31,934 nucleotides of DNA from Lachnospiraceae bacterium (GTDB lineage: Bacteria > Bacillota > Clostridia > Lachnospirales > Lachnospiraceae), in assembly GCA_900763175.1 (NCBI GenBank), contig CAAFJI010000232.1, positions 1 through 31,934 on the forward strand, read 5' to 3'. The position numbers were made by a program, and so were the translations under genes. The notes beneath the pieces were generated by a model. It saw only the letters and a program-made list of their open reading frames with translations. It was not told where the DNA came from and made no database searches. How positions within the stretch are numbered: the first letter of the stretch is position 1; every line of letters begins with the position of its first letter. This document shows, one piece after another, positions 14,705-22,774 of this stretch.

Positions 14705-15349
14705 CTATTCGCCAAGGATCTTCACAATATCACCAAATACCTCGTCCAGGTTTTTGGTTCCATCTACAGTTTTCAGTACGCCCTGTCCTGTGTAGTAATC
14801 GATAAGCGGCTGAGTCTGCTCATGATAAACATTCAGACGTTTCTGTACAGTTTCCGGTTTGTCATCGTCACGAAGAACGAGCTCTTCTCCGCAGGTATCG
14901 CAGATTCCCTCTGTTTTCGGAGCTGCAAATACAACGTGATAGGTAGCGCCGCATTTTACGCAGGCCCTTCTTCCGCCCATACGTTTTACGATATTCTCAT
15001 CCGGAACATCCACATCGATTGCATAATCGATCTTGCTTCCCAGTTTAGCAAGCGCATCTGTCAGGCACTCTGCCTGTGGAATTGTTCTTGGGAAGCCATC
15101 CAGTACATAGCCATTCTTGGCATCCGGCTGCTGGATTCTGTCTACAACAAGGTCGCAGGTAAGCTCATCCGGTACAAGCAGGCCCTGGTCCATATAAGTT
15201 TTTGCTTTCTTTCCAAGTTCTGTGCCGTTTTTGATATTGGCACGGAAAATATCGCCTGTGGAAATATGCGGAATGCTGTATTTCTCAGCGATCTTCTTTG
15301 CCTGGGTTCCTTTGCCTGCACCTGGTGCACCTAACATGATAATTCTCAT
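14705..15349 (-). CDS. adk: Adenylate kinase (zinc-lid form)
   Basis: A 214-residue long-form adenylate kinase catalysing ATP + AMP to 2 ADP. The P loop GAPGAGKGT is at 7-15, the AMP-site sequence ISTGDIFR follows near 29, and DGFPRT is near 84. The LID carries four cysteines (C130, C133, C150, C153), the structural-zinc version common in Firmicutes. It follows secY by 69 nt; that spacer holds a strong hairpin. Confidence 0.98.
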   Translation of the reverse strand: MRIIMLGAPGAGKGTQAKKIAEKYSIPHISTGDIFRANIKNGTELGKKAKTYMDQGLLVPDELTCDLVVDRIQQPDAKNGYVLDGFPRTIPQAECLTDALAKLGSKIDYAIDVDVPDENIVKRMGGRRACVKCGATYHVVFAAPKTEGICDTCGEELVLRDDDKPETVQKRLNVYHEQTQPLIDYYTGQGVLKTVDGTKNLDEVFGDIVKILGE

Positions 15350-15381
15350 AAAAATCCCTCCACTTTCTCATACTACGAATT

Positions 15382-15411
15382 AAGGCTGTGACGCATAAGC
15401 ACCACAACCTT
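15382..15411 (-). promoter_or_regulatory. Hairpin in the secY-adk spacer
   Basis: AAGGCTGTG (15382-15390) pairs with CACAACCTT (15403-15411), 9 bp with one mismatch on this strand that becomes a G-U pair in the - strand mRNA. No T run follows on -, so a processing or translational element is likelier than a terminator. Confidence 0.45.
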
Positions 15412-15418
15412 TATTCTT

Positions 15419-16735
15419 TTAGTTGTTCAGGAAACCTTTATAATTGCGGACAAGCATCTGTGACTCAATCTGTTTCACAGTCTCCAGGATAACTCCAACA
15501 ATAATGATGATGGAAGTACCACCGAAGGAAACGTTTGCTCCGAACACTCCATTGAAGAAGAACGGAATTACCGCAACGATAATCAGGCCTACTGCACCTA
15601 TAAATATAATATAATTTAAGATTTTAGTCAAATAGTCTGACGTTGGTTTTCCAGGACGAATTCCAGGAATAAAACCACCCTGCTTTTTGATATTGTCTGC
15701 TACTTCCAGTGGGTTGAAAGTAATGGAAGTATAGAAGTATGCAAAGAATACACATAAAACAATATAAAGAAGCAAGCCCCAAGAATACTGAAGCTGACTT
15801 GGATTACACCAGTTGTTTGATGACAAACCACGGATAATCTCGCTGCCGATTCCTGTTCCGTTTGCTTTTCCGGCAAGCTGTGCAATCACACCTGGGAAAG
15901 ACATGATAGAGGAAGCAAAGATAACAGGGATAACACCGGCTGTATTAACTTTCAGCGGAATATTGGTAGTCTGACCGCCCATCAGCTTTCTGCCGACCAT
16001 TTTTCTGGAATACTGAACTGGAATTCTTCTCTCAGCACCGTTAAGGATCAGTACGAATACCACCATAACAACGATGATTGCAAGAATGATAAGTCCTGCC
16101 AGTAAACCTTTTGCAATTGTTTTTCCTTTGATGAAGTTCTCATAAAGCAGAGACAGGTCACTTGGAATTCTGGATACGATATTTACAGTCAGGACGATGG
16201 AAATACCATTTCCAATACCCTTTTCTGTAATACGCTCACCAATCCACATCAGCATGGCAGAACCAGCTGTGAGACAAGCAACTACAGTTAAGCCCTTAAA
16301 GAAGTTCATGTTCGGGATCAGGCCCTGGCGACCGAAGCCGATTGCCATTGCCACAGACTCAAACAACGCAAGACCAACAGTTACATAACGGGTAATGGCA
16401 GTAATTTTCTTTCTGCCCTCTTCTCCATCCCTCTGCATTTCTTCCAGTGCAGGAATTGCAATGGTAAGAAGCTGCATGATAATGGAGGATGTAATGTATG
16501 GTGTGATGTTCAACGCAAAGATTGACATCTGGGTAAATGAGCCGCCGGTAAACGCATCAAAAAAATTGAATGCGTCACCGGTATTTTTAGCAAACCACTC
16601 TTTAAAGAAGTCGCTGTCAACTCCCGGAACAGGGAGCTGTGATCCCAGTCTAATGACCAGGATCATCCACAGTACATAGAGGAGTTTACGTCTCATCTCT
16701 TTTACTCTGAAAACGTTTTTGAGAGTTTCAAACAT
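15419..16735 (-). CDS. secY: Protein translocase subunit SecY
   Basis: A 438-residue polytopic membrane protein, the channel subunit of SecYEG. It has the expected pattern of ten membrane segments, beginning with ETLKNVFRVKEMRRKLLYVL, then GSQLPVPGVD before the plug region and conserved loops such as GRKLMGGQTTNIPLKVNTAGV and PGKPTSDYL. It lies 13 nt downstream of rplO, the standard spc-operon position. Confidence 0.98.
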   Translation of the reverse strand: MFETLKNVFRVKEMRRKLLYVLWMILVIRLGSQLPVPGVDSDFFKEWFAKNTGDAFNFFDAFTGGSFTQMSIFALNITPYITSSIIMQLLTIAIPALEEMQRDGEEGRKKITAITRYVTVGLALFESVAMAIGFGRQGLIPNMNFFKGLTVVACLTAGSAMLMWIGERITEKGIGNGISIVLTVNIVSRIPSDLSLLYENFIKGKTIAKGLLAGLIILAIIVVMVVFVLILNGAERRIPVQYSRKMVGRKLMGGQTTNIPLKVNTAGVIPVIFASSIMSFPGVIAQLAGKANGTGIGSEIIRGLSSNNWCNPSQLQYSWGLLLYIVLCVFFAYFYTSITFNPLEVADNIKKQGGFIPGIRPGKPTSDYLTKILNYIIFIGAVGLIIVAVIPFFFNGVFGANVSFGGTSIIIIVGVILETVKQIESQMLVRNYKGFLNN

Positions 16736-16748
16736 TTGATCACCTCTA

Positions 16749-17189
16749 TTAGATCAGCTCTACTGTACCACCTGCAGCTTCGATTTTAGACTTTGCAGTC
16801 TCACTTACAGCGTTTACTTTAACTGTAAGTTTCTTGGTAAGCTCGCCGTTTCCAAGGATTTTAACGCCGTCGCCAGCTTTGGAAATTGCACTGCTTGCAA
16901 GTAAGCTCTCAACTGTTACCTCTGCACCATCCTCAAAACGGTTCAGAACGTCAACATTGATTGCAATGATCTCTTTAGAGTTTCTGTTTGTGAATCCTCT
17001 CTTAGGAAGACGTCTGTATAAAGGCATCTGTCCACCTTCAAATCCCGGTTTCTTGTGTCCGGAACGTGCTAACTGTCCTTTATGGCCCTTACCGGCTGTT
17101 TTGCCGTTTCCTGAACCATGTCCACGGCCTCTTCTGAAGTTATCGCTGTGCTTAGAACCCTCTGCTGGTCTTAAGTTTGATAATTCCAT
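16749..17189 (-). CDS. rplO: 50S ribosomal protein uL15
   Basis: A 146-residue uL15 of standard length. The glycine- and arginine-rich N-terminus (RRGRGHGSGNGKTAGKGHKG, then KPGFEGGQMPLYRRLPKRGF) threads into 23S rRNA. The C-terminal globular half ends VSETAKSKIEAAGGTVELI, as usual. Late assembly protein; rpmD precedes it by 21 nt. Confidence 0.98.
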   Translation of the reverse strand: MELSNLRPAEGSKHSDNFRRGRGHGSGNGKTAGKGHKGQLARSGHKKPGFEGGQMPLYRRLPKRGFTNRNSKEIIAINVDVLNRFEDGAEVTVESLLASSAISKAGDGVKILGNGELTKKLTVKVNAVSETAKSKIEAAGGTVELI

Positions 17190-17210
17190 TATGGCACCTC
17201 CTTTTTGTAA

Positions 17211-17393
17211 TTATGCTTCTTCTACTTTTACCAGGTGCTGTACCTGCTGAATCATTCCTCTTGTTGCCGCATTGTCTGGCATTTCAACTGTTTTGTGCAT
17301 TTTGGTAAGACCCATTGCCTTAACAGTAAGTTTGTGCTTCGGAACTGCGCCAATCGGAGATTTTACTAAAGTAACTTTTAATGTATTTGCCAT
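17211..17393 (-). CDS. rpmD: 50S ribosomal protein uL30
   Basis: A 60-residue bacterial-type uL30. It shows TLKVTLVKSPIGAVPKHK, the MGLTKMHKTVE motif and the short terminal strand QVQHLVKVEE. The neighbours rpsE and rplO are the expected ones, spaced 14 and 21 nt away. Confidence 0.97.
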   Translation of the reverse strand: MANTLKVTLVKSPIGAVPKHKLTVKAMGLTKMHKTVEMPDNAATRGMIQQVQHLVKVEEA

Positions 17394-17407
17394 TTTAATA
17401 TTCCTCC

Positions 17408-17917
17408 TTAAGCCAGGATCTCATCAACAGATTTTCCACGAAGTTTTGCAACTTCTTCCGGAGTTTTCAACTGTCTTAAGCCTTCGATGGTTGCAAGAAC
17501 AACATTCTGCTTATTTCTGGATCCCATACATTTTGTACGGATGTTTTTGATACCAGCTAACTCGATAACGGCACGAGCCGGGCCGCCGGCGATAACTCCA
17601 GTACCTTCCGGAGCTCTCTTAAGAAGCATGGAAGCGCTTCCGTAAGAACCTACGAAGTCGTGTGTAATGGAACCATTCTCATCTCTAGCTACGGTTACTA
17701 ATTTCTTAATAGCATCCTCTTTTCCTTTGCGGATTGCTTCCGGAATCTCGGCTGCCTTTCCAAGTCCTGCTCCAACGTGTCCATTGCCGTCACCTACAAC
17801 AACTAAAGCTGTGAAACGGAAGTTACGACCACCTTTAACAACCTTGGTAACACGCTTGATTGATACTACTTTATCTTCTAACTCTAACTGACTAGCATCA
17901 ATAAGATTACGTTTCAT
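17408..17917 (-). CDS. rpsE: 30S ribosomal protein uS5
   Basis: A 169-residue uS5 with the double-stranded-RNA-binding-like N-terminal domain (EDKVVSIKRVTKVVKGGRNF) and the C-terminal domain containing GTGVIAGGPARAVIELAGI. It lines the mRNA entry path and influences decoding accuracy; the loop with VVKGGRNF is the region where spectinomycin-resistance changes occur in other bacteria, and no obvious change is seen here. Confidence 0.98.
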   Translation of the reverse strand: MKRNLIDASQLELEDKVVSIKRVTKVVKGGRNFRFTALVVVGDGNGHVGAGLGKAAEIPEAIRKGKEDAIKKLVTVARDENGSITHDFVGSYGSASMLLKRAPEGTGVIAGGPARAVIELAGIKNIRTKCMGSRNKQNVVLATIEGLRQLKTPEEVAKLRGKSVDEILA

Positions 17918-17935
17918 GTGTTTCGCTCCTCCTTA

Positions 17936-18304
17936 TTAGAATTTCAGTCCAGCTTCTCTTGCTGCATCTGCCAGTGCTTTTACTTTACCGTGGTAAATGT
18001 AGCCGCCTCTGTCAAAAACAACTTCCTCGATGCCGGCTTCTACTGCCTTCTTACCGATTACAGTGCCAAGATATGCTGCTGCTGCAACATCGTCGGTGTT
18101 CTCAAGCTGTGCTTTTACGTCTTTCTGAAGAGTAGAAGCAGATACTAAAGTCTTTCCAACGGTGTCATCGATAATCTGTGCATACATATGTTTATTGGAA
18201 CGAAATACTGCAAGACGCGGAGCTGTTGCAGTGCCATTTAAATGATGACGTAATCTTCTATGCTTTTTCTCGCGAATTTCCGCTCTAGATGCTTTATTAA
18301 CCAT
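17936..18304 (-). CDS. rplR: 50S ribosomal protein uL18
   Basis: A 122-residue uL18, a 5S rRNA-binding protein of the central protuberance. The basic N-terminus (REKKHRRLRHHLNGT), the APRLAVFRSNKHMYAQIID strand region and the end (FDRGGYIYHGKVKALADAAREAGL) are canonical. It is 17 nt after rplF. Confidence 0.98.
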   Translation of the reverse strand: MVNKASRAEIREKKHRRLRHHLNGTATAPRLAVFRSNKHMYAQIIDDTVGKTLVSASTLQKDVKAQLENTDDVAAAAYLGTVIGKKAVEAGIEEVVFDRGGYIYHGKVKALADAAREAGLKF

Positions 18305-18321
18305 TTTCTCACTCTCCTTAA

Positions 18322-18861
18322 TTATTTCTTACCAGTCTTACCAACTTTACGTCTGATAACCTCAGTATCATATTTGATTCCCTTGCCCTTATATGGCTCA
18401 GGTCTTCTCTTATCTCTGATTTCAGCCGCAAACTGTCCAACCTTTTCTTTGCTGATACCGGAAACGATAATTTTGTTACCGTCAACTTTTGTCTCAATGC
18501 CTTCCGGATCTTCCATTTCTACCGGGTGAGAATATCCAAGGTTTAAAGTAAGCTTCTTGCCCTGTTTAGCTGCTCTGTAACCAACACCGTTAACCTCAAG
18601 AGTCTTTGTATAACCCTCGCTTACACCAACAACCATGTTGTGGATAAGGCTTCTGGTTAAGCCGTGAAGGGATTTCATTTTCTTTAAGTCGTTTGGTCTT
18701 GCAACAACTACATGACCATCTTCAACTTTGATTTCCATTTCTGTAGGAAGCGCTCTCTCAAGTGTTCCTTTTGGTCCTTTTACGGTTACTACGTTTCCTT
18801 CTGCAACAGTTACTTCTACTCCTGCCGGAATAGCAACCGGAAGTCTACCGATTCGTGACAT
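18322..18861 (-). CDS. rplF: 50S ribosomal protein uL6
   Basis: A 179-residue uL6 made of two repeated domains; the second holds GVGYRAAKQGKKLTLNLGYS and the signature RRPEPYKGKGIKY near the C-terminus. It lies near the sarcin-ricin loop and the GTPase centre. It is separated from rpsH by a 204-nt spacer that carries one copy of the paired repeat element and an 8-bp hairpin (18891-18911) next to its ribosome-binding site. Confidence 0.98.
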   Translation of the reverse strand: MSRIGRLPVAIPAGVEVTVAEGNVVTVKGPKGTLERALPTEMEIKVEDGHVVVARPNDLKKMKSLHGLTRSLIHNMVVGVSEGYTKTLEVNGVGYRAAKQGKKLTLNLGYSHPVEMEDPEGIETKVDGNKIIVSGISKEKVGQFAAEIRDKRRPEPYKGKGIKYDTEVIRRKVGKTGKK

Positions 18862-18890
18862 ATTATGTGTCCTCCTTACTTAGATTATCG

Positions 18891-18911
18891 GAGAGGTTTC
18901 AGGAACCTCTC
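18891..18911 (-). promoter_or_regulatory. 8-bp hairpin upstream of the rplF ribosome-binding site
   Basis: GAGAGGTT (18891-18898) is perfectly complementary to AACCTCTC (18904-18911) with a 5-nt loop. It stands between the repeat element and the rplF Shine-Dalgarno sequence. No T run follows on the transcribed strand. Confidence 0.5.
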
Positions 18912-18939
18912 TGTTTTCAGTTTCACTACCTTACTGGCT

Positions 18940-19065
18940 GTGTGGCACATCCCTCGGCTAAGTTCATGCTGCGCTTAACAGCTTGCATTCACCAAGATTC
19001 AGGATGGACCTCGCACGAAATTCGTACTGTACCTTACGGCACTCACTCATTAAATTCCTTTCGGT
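18940..19065 (-). repeat. Structured intergenic element, copy A (downstream of rpsH)
   Basis: A 58-bp unit at 18960-19017 followed by a 36-bp partial unit at 19018-19053, closely matching copy B downstream of rpsZ in sequence, spacing and order. In the mRNA sense, CAUCCU/GGGAUG (19001-19006 with 18948-18953) and a 6-bp hairpin with an AUU loop (GUACGA/UCGUGC) can form. The homology begins at the rpsH stop codon. No protein is encoded. Confidence 0.8.
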
Positions 19066-19467
19066 CTACCAAACGAAAGCCAGAACCTCGCCGCCTACCT
19101 GAAGTTTACGAGCTTCTTTGTCGGTGACAACACCTTTATTTGTGGAAAGGATTGCAATTCCAAGTCCTCCAAGAACCTTTGGAAGCTCGTCCTTACCAGC
19201 ATAAACACGAAGACCTGGTTTGGAAATTCTCTTTAAACCTGTGATGATCTTCTCGTTCTTATCTTCGCCATATTTCAGTGTGATATGGATGTTTTTTACA
19301 ACACCATCTTCAACTAAGTCATATTTTGCAATGTATCCCTCGTCAACAAGGATGTTTGCGATTGCAAGTTTCATCTTGGATGCCGGAACATCTACTGTGT
19401 CGTGTTTTGCAGTGTTTGCATTACGAATTCTTGTAAGCATATCTGCGATTGGATCGCTCATTGTCAT
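19066..19467 (-). CDS. rpsH: 30S ribosomal protein uS8
   Basis: A 133-residue uS8, a central-domain 16S rRNA binder. The start DPIADMLTRIRNAN and the C-terminal GLGIAILSTNKGVVTDKEAR are typical, ending in LAFVW. The first ATG is used because GGAGG lies 8 nt upstream. In E. coli S8 represses the spc operon by binding mRNA at the rplE start. Here the gene is flanked on both sides by 200-nt spacers holding homologous structured repeats, which makes local regulation worth testing. Confidence 0.98.
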   Translation of the reverse strand: MTMSDPIADMLTRIRNANTAKHDTVDVPASKMKLAIANILVDEGYIAKYDLVEDGVVKNIHITLKYGEDKNEKIITGLKRISKPGLRVYAGKDELPKVLGGLGIAILSTNKGVVTDKEARKLQVGGEVLAFVW

Positions 19468-19526
19468 GTTAGTTTCCTCCTCATATTCAGACTTTACATG
19501 TCATAGTGTATATATATAAGTTTACG

Positions 19527-19667
19527 TGTTACCAGTGTAACAGCATCCCGTGACTAATCTCGTACTGTGCCTTGCGGCTTGCACTCGTTAAGGTTCGGGA
19601 TGGGCTTCGCACGAAATTCATGCTGTGCCTTACGGCCTGCACTCATTAAGCTACTTTCAGCTTCGGC
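19527..19667 (-). repeat. Structured intergenic element, copy B (downstream of rpsZ)
   Basis: A 58-bp unit at 19556-19613 plus a 36-bp partial unit at 19614-19649, the same architecture as copy A. CATCCC (19544-19549) pairs with GGGATG (19597-19602) across 47 nt, identical spacing to copy A. A 6-bp hairpin TGTTAC/GTAACA (19527-19542) follows in the mRNA direction. Short GCC/GGC stems carry GNRA-type loops (GUAA, GCAA in the mRNA). Confidence 0.8.
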
Positions 19668-19853
19668 CTACCAGGAAGCTTTCTTAACTCCCGGGATCTG
19701 TCCTTTGTAAGCTAACTCACGGAAGCAGATTCTGCAGATTCCGTATTTTCTTAAATATGCGTGTGGACGTCCACAAATTCTGCAACGGCTGTATTCTCTT
19801 GTGGAGAATTTAGCAGGACGCTGCTGTTTGATTTTCATTGCTGTCTTAGCCAT
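19668..19853 (-). CDS. rpsZ: 30S ribosomal protein uS14, zinc-binding type
   Basis: A 61-residue zinc-ribbon uS14, the type found in Gram-positives and usually called RpsZ or RpsN1. The zinc ligands are C24, C27, C40 and C43 (CRICGRPH, CRICFRE). It sits in the 30S head. It lies between rplE and rpsH as in the standard spc operon but is isolated by a hairpin-bearing 73-nt spacer before and a 200-nt spacer after it. Confidence 0.98.
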   Translation of the reverse strand: MAKTAMKIKQQRPAKFSTREYSRCRICGRPHAYLRKYGICRICFRELAYKGQIPGVKKASW

Positions 19854-19880
19854 GAATCGTTCCTCCTATATCAGATCTGC

Positions 19881-19906
19881 TGACCCCGGCTGTGAGCCGG
19901 CGGTCA
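19881..19906 (-). promoter_or_regulatory. GC-rich hairpin in the rplE-rpsZ spacer
   Basis: The outer arms TGACC and GGTCA and inner CCGGCT and AGCCGG (mRNA sense) form a strong hairpin just before the rpsZ ribosome-binding site. No T run follows, so it is not a classic terminator. Confidence 0.5.
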
Positions 19907-19926
19907 ACTTTGGAATGTTCCTCTAC

Positions 19927-20466
19927 TTATTTCGCAAAAGGCATATTGAACAGCTTCAGTAACTCACGAGCTTCCTCATCAGTCTTTGCTGTTGTAACAA
20001 AGATAACATCCATACCTCTTACTTTGTCAACTTTATCATACTCAACTTCTGGGAAGATAAGCTGCTCTTTGATACCAAGAGCGTAGTTTCCTCTTCCATC
20101 AAATGCGTTAGGATTAACGCCACGGAAGTCACGTACTCGTGGAAGTGCCAGGTTGATCAGACGATCAGCGAACTCATACATCTTCTCGCCTCTTAATGTA
20201 ACCTTACATCCAATCGGCATTCCCTCTCTGATTTTGAAGTTAGCGACAGATTTCTTTGCCTTTGTAGCGATGGCTTTCTGTCCTGTGATCAGCTCCATAT
20301 CTGCAATAGCAGCATCAAGAAGCTTAGCGTTCTCTTTGGCTTCACCAACACCCATGTTAATTACGATCTTGTCGAGTTTTGGCACTTCCATAACGTTTTT
20401 ATATCCGAATTTTTTGGTCATGGCATCCATGATCTCATTAGTGTAAAGTTCTTTTAATCTACTCAC
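19927..20466 (-). CDS. rplE: 50S ribosomal protein uL5
   Basis: A 179-residue uL5 that binds 5S rRNA and contacts P-site tRNA and the 30S head. The MEVPKLDKIVINMGVGEA motif, GCKVTLRGEKMYEF, the GRGNYALGIKEQLIFPE stretch and the DVIFVTTAKTDEEARELL end are all canonical. It is 22 nt after rplX. Confidence 0.98.
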   Translation of the reverse strand: MSRLKELYTNEIMDAMTKKFGYKNVMEVPKLDKIVINMGVGEAKENAKLLDAAIADMELITGQKAIATKAKKSVANFKIREGMPIGCKVTLRGEKMYEFADRLINLALPRVRDFRGVNPNAFDGRGNYALGIKEQLIFPEVEYDKVDKVRGMDVIFVTTAKTDEEARELLKLFNMPFAK

Positions 20467-20488
20467 TTATGTCTGCCTCCTCTCTCAA

Positions 20489-20800
20489 TTAATCGATTAC
20501 TTTACCTGTTGCTTTAGCAACACGTACTTTTTTGTCTCCATCCATCTTGAAGCCGACTCTTGTAGCTTTTCCGTCTGCCATAAGCATTACGTTGGAGATG
20601 TGAAGCGGAGCTTCTTTTGTAACAATACCACCATTCTGGTTTGCAGCAGATGGTTTTGTGTGTTTTGTTACCATATTAACACCCTCTACTAATACGGTGT
20701 TATCTTTTACGTTAACGGCAAGAACCTTGCCCTCTTTGCCTTTATCTTTACCAGCGATTACTGTAACAGTATCACCTTTTTTAATCTTCATAGCTGACAT
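20489..20800 (-). CDS. rplX: 50S ribosomal protein uL24
   Basis: A 103-residue uL24, an early 50S assembly initiator. The KOW motif is at the start (KIKKGDTVTVIAGKDKGKEG), followed by GVNMVTKHTKPS and the APLHISNVML segment. The first ATG (20800) is preferred to the one three codons on because GGAGG lies 7-8 nt upstream of it. It is 11 nt after rplN. Confidence 0.98.
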   Translation of the reverse strand: MSAMKIKKGDTVTVIAGKDKGKEGKVLAVNVKDNTVLVEGVNMVTKHTKPSAANQNGGIVTKEAPLHISNVMLMADGKATRVGFKMDGDKKVRVAKATGKVID

Positions 20801-20811
20801 TAGGCACCCTC

Positions 20812-21180
20812 CTATAATACTTCCGGAGCTAAGGAAACGATCTTCATGAATTTCTTCTCACGAAGCTCTCTGGCAACTGGTCCAAAGATACGTGTTCCTC
20901 TCGGAGTTAAGTCGTCTTTAATGATTACGGCTGCGTTTTCATCGAAACGGATGTAGGATCCGTCTTTACGACGAGCGCCTTTTTTAGATCTAACTACAAC
21001 AGCTTTTACTACGTCACCTTTTTTAACAACGCCGCCTGGTGTTGCATCTTTAACAGTAGCAACAATTGTATCGCCGATGCTTGCATATCTTCTTGTAGAG
21101 CCACCCATAACACGGATACAAAGGATTTCTTTTGCACCAGTGTTGTCGGCAACTTTCAGTCTTGTTTCCTGCTGAATCAT
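20812..21180 (-). CDS. rplN: 50S ribosomal protein uL14
   Basis: A 122-residue uL14 of invariant family length, at the subunit interface and the docking site of silencing factor RsfS. IQQETRLKVADNTGAKEI at the start and GTRIFGPVARELREKKFMKI at the end are the family signatures. It follows rpsQ by 14 nt. Confidence 0.98.
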   Translation of the reverse strand: MIQQETRLKVADNTGAKEILCIRVMGGSTRRYASIGDTIVATVKDATPGGVVKKGDVVKAVVVRSKKGARRKDGSYIRFDENAAVIIKDDLTPRGTRIFGPVARELREKKFMKIVSLAPEVL

Positions 21181-21194
21181 ACTGGTTATCCTCC

Positions 21195-21449
21195 TTATTT
21201 CACTTTCTCTACAACTTCAACCAGTCTCCATCTCTTATCCTTGGACAGCGGTCTGGTTTCCATAACCTTAACGGTATCACCGATGTTGCACTCATTGTTT
21301 TCGTCATGAGCTTTTAATTTATATGTTCTCTTCACGATTTTCTTGTAAAGAGGATGTTTTACATGGTCTTCAATTGCAACTACAATGGTCTTATCCATCT
21401 TATTGCTGACAACCTTACCCACGCGGGTTTTTCTCAGATTTCTTTCCAC
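21195..21449 (-). CDS. rpsQ: 30S ribosomal protein uS17
   Basis: An 84-residue OB-fold uS17, a primary binder of the 16S 5' domain. RKTRVGKVVSNKMDKTIVVA and the IGDTVKVMETRPLSKDKRWR segment are diagnostic. It follows rpmC by 21 nt and precedes rplN by 14 nt. Confidence 0.98.
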   Translation of the reverse strand: MERNLRKTRVGKVVSNKMDKTIVVAIEDHVKHPLYKKIVKRTYKLKAHDENNECNIGDTVKVMETRPLSKDKRWRLVEVVEKVK

Positions 21450-21470
21450 GATTATGTCCTCCTAAATTCA

Positions 21471-21680
21471 CTATTTGGAAGCGTTAGCTTTCGCAGTGAT
21501 CACTGTCTGGATTCTGGCAATATTTCTGCGAACCTCTTTGATTCGTCCTGTATTGTCTAATTGATTGGTTGCATTCTGAAATCTCAGATTGAAAAGTTCT
21601 TTCTTAGCAGCTACTAATTCTTCGTTTAATTCTGCAGCTGATTTTGCCTGTAAATCTTCTACGAATTTATTAATTTTCAC
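21471..21680 (-). CDS. rpmC: 50S ribosomal protein uL29
   Basis: A 69-residue helical-hairpin uL29 near the tunnel exit. FNLRFQNATNQLDNTGRI and VRRNIARIQTV are typical. Two GTG codons are possible starts, at 21689 and 21680. The second is chosen because the sequence before it (AGAAGGCGGTGAT) closely matches the full anti-Shine-Dalgarno complement at normal spacing and the product then begins at the usual KINKFVED. The start lies inside the end of rplP (11-nt overlap), suggesting coupling. Confidence 0.93.
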   Translation of the reverse strand: MKINKFVEDLQAKSAAELNEELVAAKKELFNLRFQNATNQLDNTGRIKEVRRNIARIQTVITAKANASK

Positions 21681-22107
21681 TGTTATCACCGCCTTCTAAC
21701 TCTGCACGAGAAACTATTTTACATTTACATGGTAACTTGTGCATTGCAAGACGTAATGCTTCACGAGCGATTTCTTCAGAAACGCCTGCGATCTCAAACA
21801 TAACACGTCCTGGTTTAACAACTGCTACCCAGTATTCCAGGGCACCTTTTCCGGAACCCATACGAGTTTCTGCTGGTTTTGCTGTTACTGGTTTATCTGG
21901 GAAAATCTTGATCCAAACCTTACCACCACGTTTGATATAACGGGTCATAGCAACACGGGCTGCCTCAATCTGATTAGATTTGATCCAGCAAGGCTCGGTA
22001 GCAACAAGACCGAATTCACCATAATTGATCTGATTACCTCTAAGGGCTTTTCCTCTCATGGAGCCACGGAATTGTTTACGACGTTTAACTCTTTTTGGCA
22101 TTAACAT
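21670..22107 (-). CDS. rplP: 50S ribosomal protein uL16
   Basis: A 145-residue uL16 that positions A-site tRNA near the peptidyl-transferase centre. PKRVKRRKQFRGSMRGKA, RMGSGKGALEYWVAVVKPGR and EALRLAMHKLPCKCKIV are canonical. The ATG at 22107 shares one base with the rpsC stop (TAATG), and GGAG lies 9 nt upstream of it; the alternative ATG two codons later has poorer spacing. The R of the family's hydroxylated arginine region is present. The 3' end overlaps rpmC. Confidence 0.97.
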   Translation of the reverse strand: MLMPKRVKRRKQFRGSMRGKALRGNQINYGEFGLVATEPCWIKSNQIEAARVAMTRYIKRGGKVWIKIFPDKPVTAKPAETRMGSGKGALEYWVAVVKPGRVMFEIAGVSEEIAREALRLAMHKLPCKCKIVSRAELEGGDNSEN

Positions 22108-22763
22108 TATTTATCGCTCCCTTCCTTAGTTCCTTTTGTTGGAAGAATCTCACCATTGTAGATCCATGCCTTTACACCAACTTTGCCATATGTGGTGTCT
22201 GCTTCTGCAAAACCATAATCAATGTCTGCACGAAGTGTCTGAAGCGGAATAGTTCCATCGCTGTAGAACTCTGTACGAGCCATATCAGCTCCACCAAGAC
22301 GTCCGGATACGGATGTTTTGATTCCCTTCGCTCCAGATTTCATTGTACGCTGCATTGTAGATTTCATAGCACGTCTGAAGGAGATACGGTTCTCCAGCTG
22401 AAGAGCGATGTTCTCTGCAACAAGCTGAGCGTCTCTGTCTGGTCTCTTAACTTCTTTGATGTCAACGATAAGCTTCTTATCTGTGAATTTAGCAAGCTCT
22501 GCTTTCACTTTCTCAATCTCAGCGCCACCTTTACCGATTACGATACCAGGTTTAGCTGTGTAGATAATAACTTTTACTCTGTCAGATGCTCTCTCGATCT
22601 CGATTTTGGAAACACCTGCGCTGTATAATTTCTTTTTCAGAAATGTTCTGATGTTGTAATCCTCTACCAGATAGTCTGCGAAATCGCCTTCTGCATACCA
22701 TCTTGAATCCCAATCCTTGATAACACCGACTCTAAGGCCATGTGGGTTAACTTTCTGTCCCAT
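22107..22763 (-). CDS. rpsC: 30S ribosomal protein uS3
   Basis: A 218-residue uS3, part of the mRNA entry-tunnel helicase together with uS4 and uS5. The type II KH domain has the GIVIGKGGAEIEKV loop near residue 75-90. The C-terminal domain includes RRAMKSTMQRTMKSGAKGIK and GRLGGADMARTE. It overlaps the rplP start by one base and follows rplV by 11 nt. Confidence 0.98.
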   Translation of the reverse strand: MGQKVNPHGLRVGVIKDWDSRWYAEGDFADYLVEDYNIRTFLKKKLYSAGVSKIEIERASDRVKVIIYTAKPGIVIGKGGAEIEKVKAELAKFTDKKLIVDIKEVKRPDRDAQLVAENIALQLENRISFRRAMKSTMQRTMKSGAKGIKTSVSGRLGGADMARTEFYSDGTIPLQTLRADIDYGFAEADTTYGKVGVKAWIYNGEILPTKGTKEGSDK

Positions 22764-22774
22764 GCTTATCCTCC

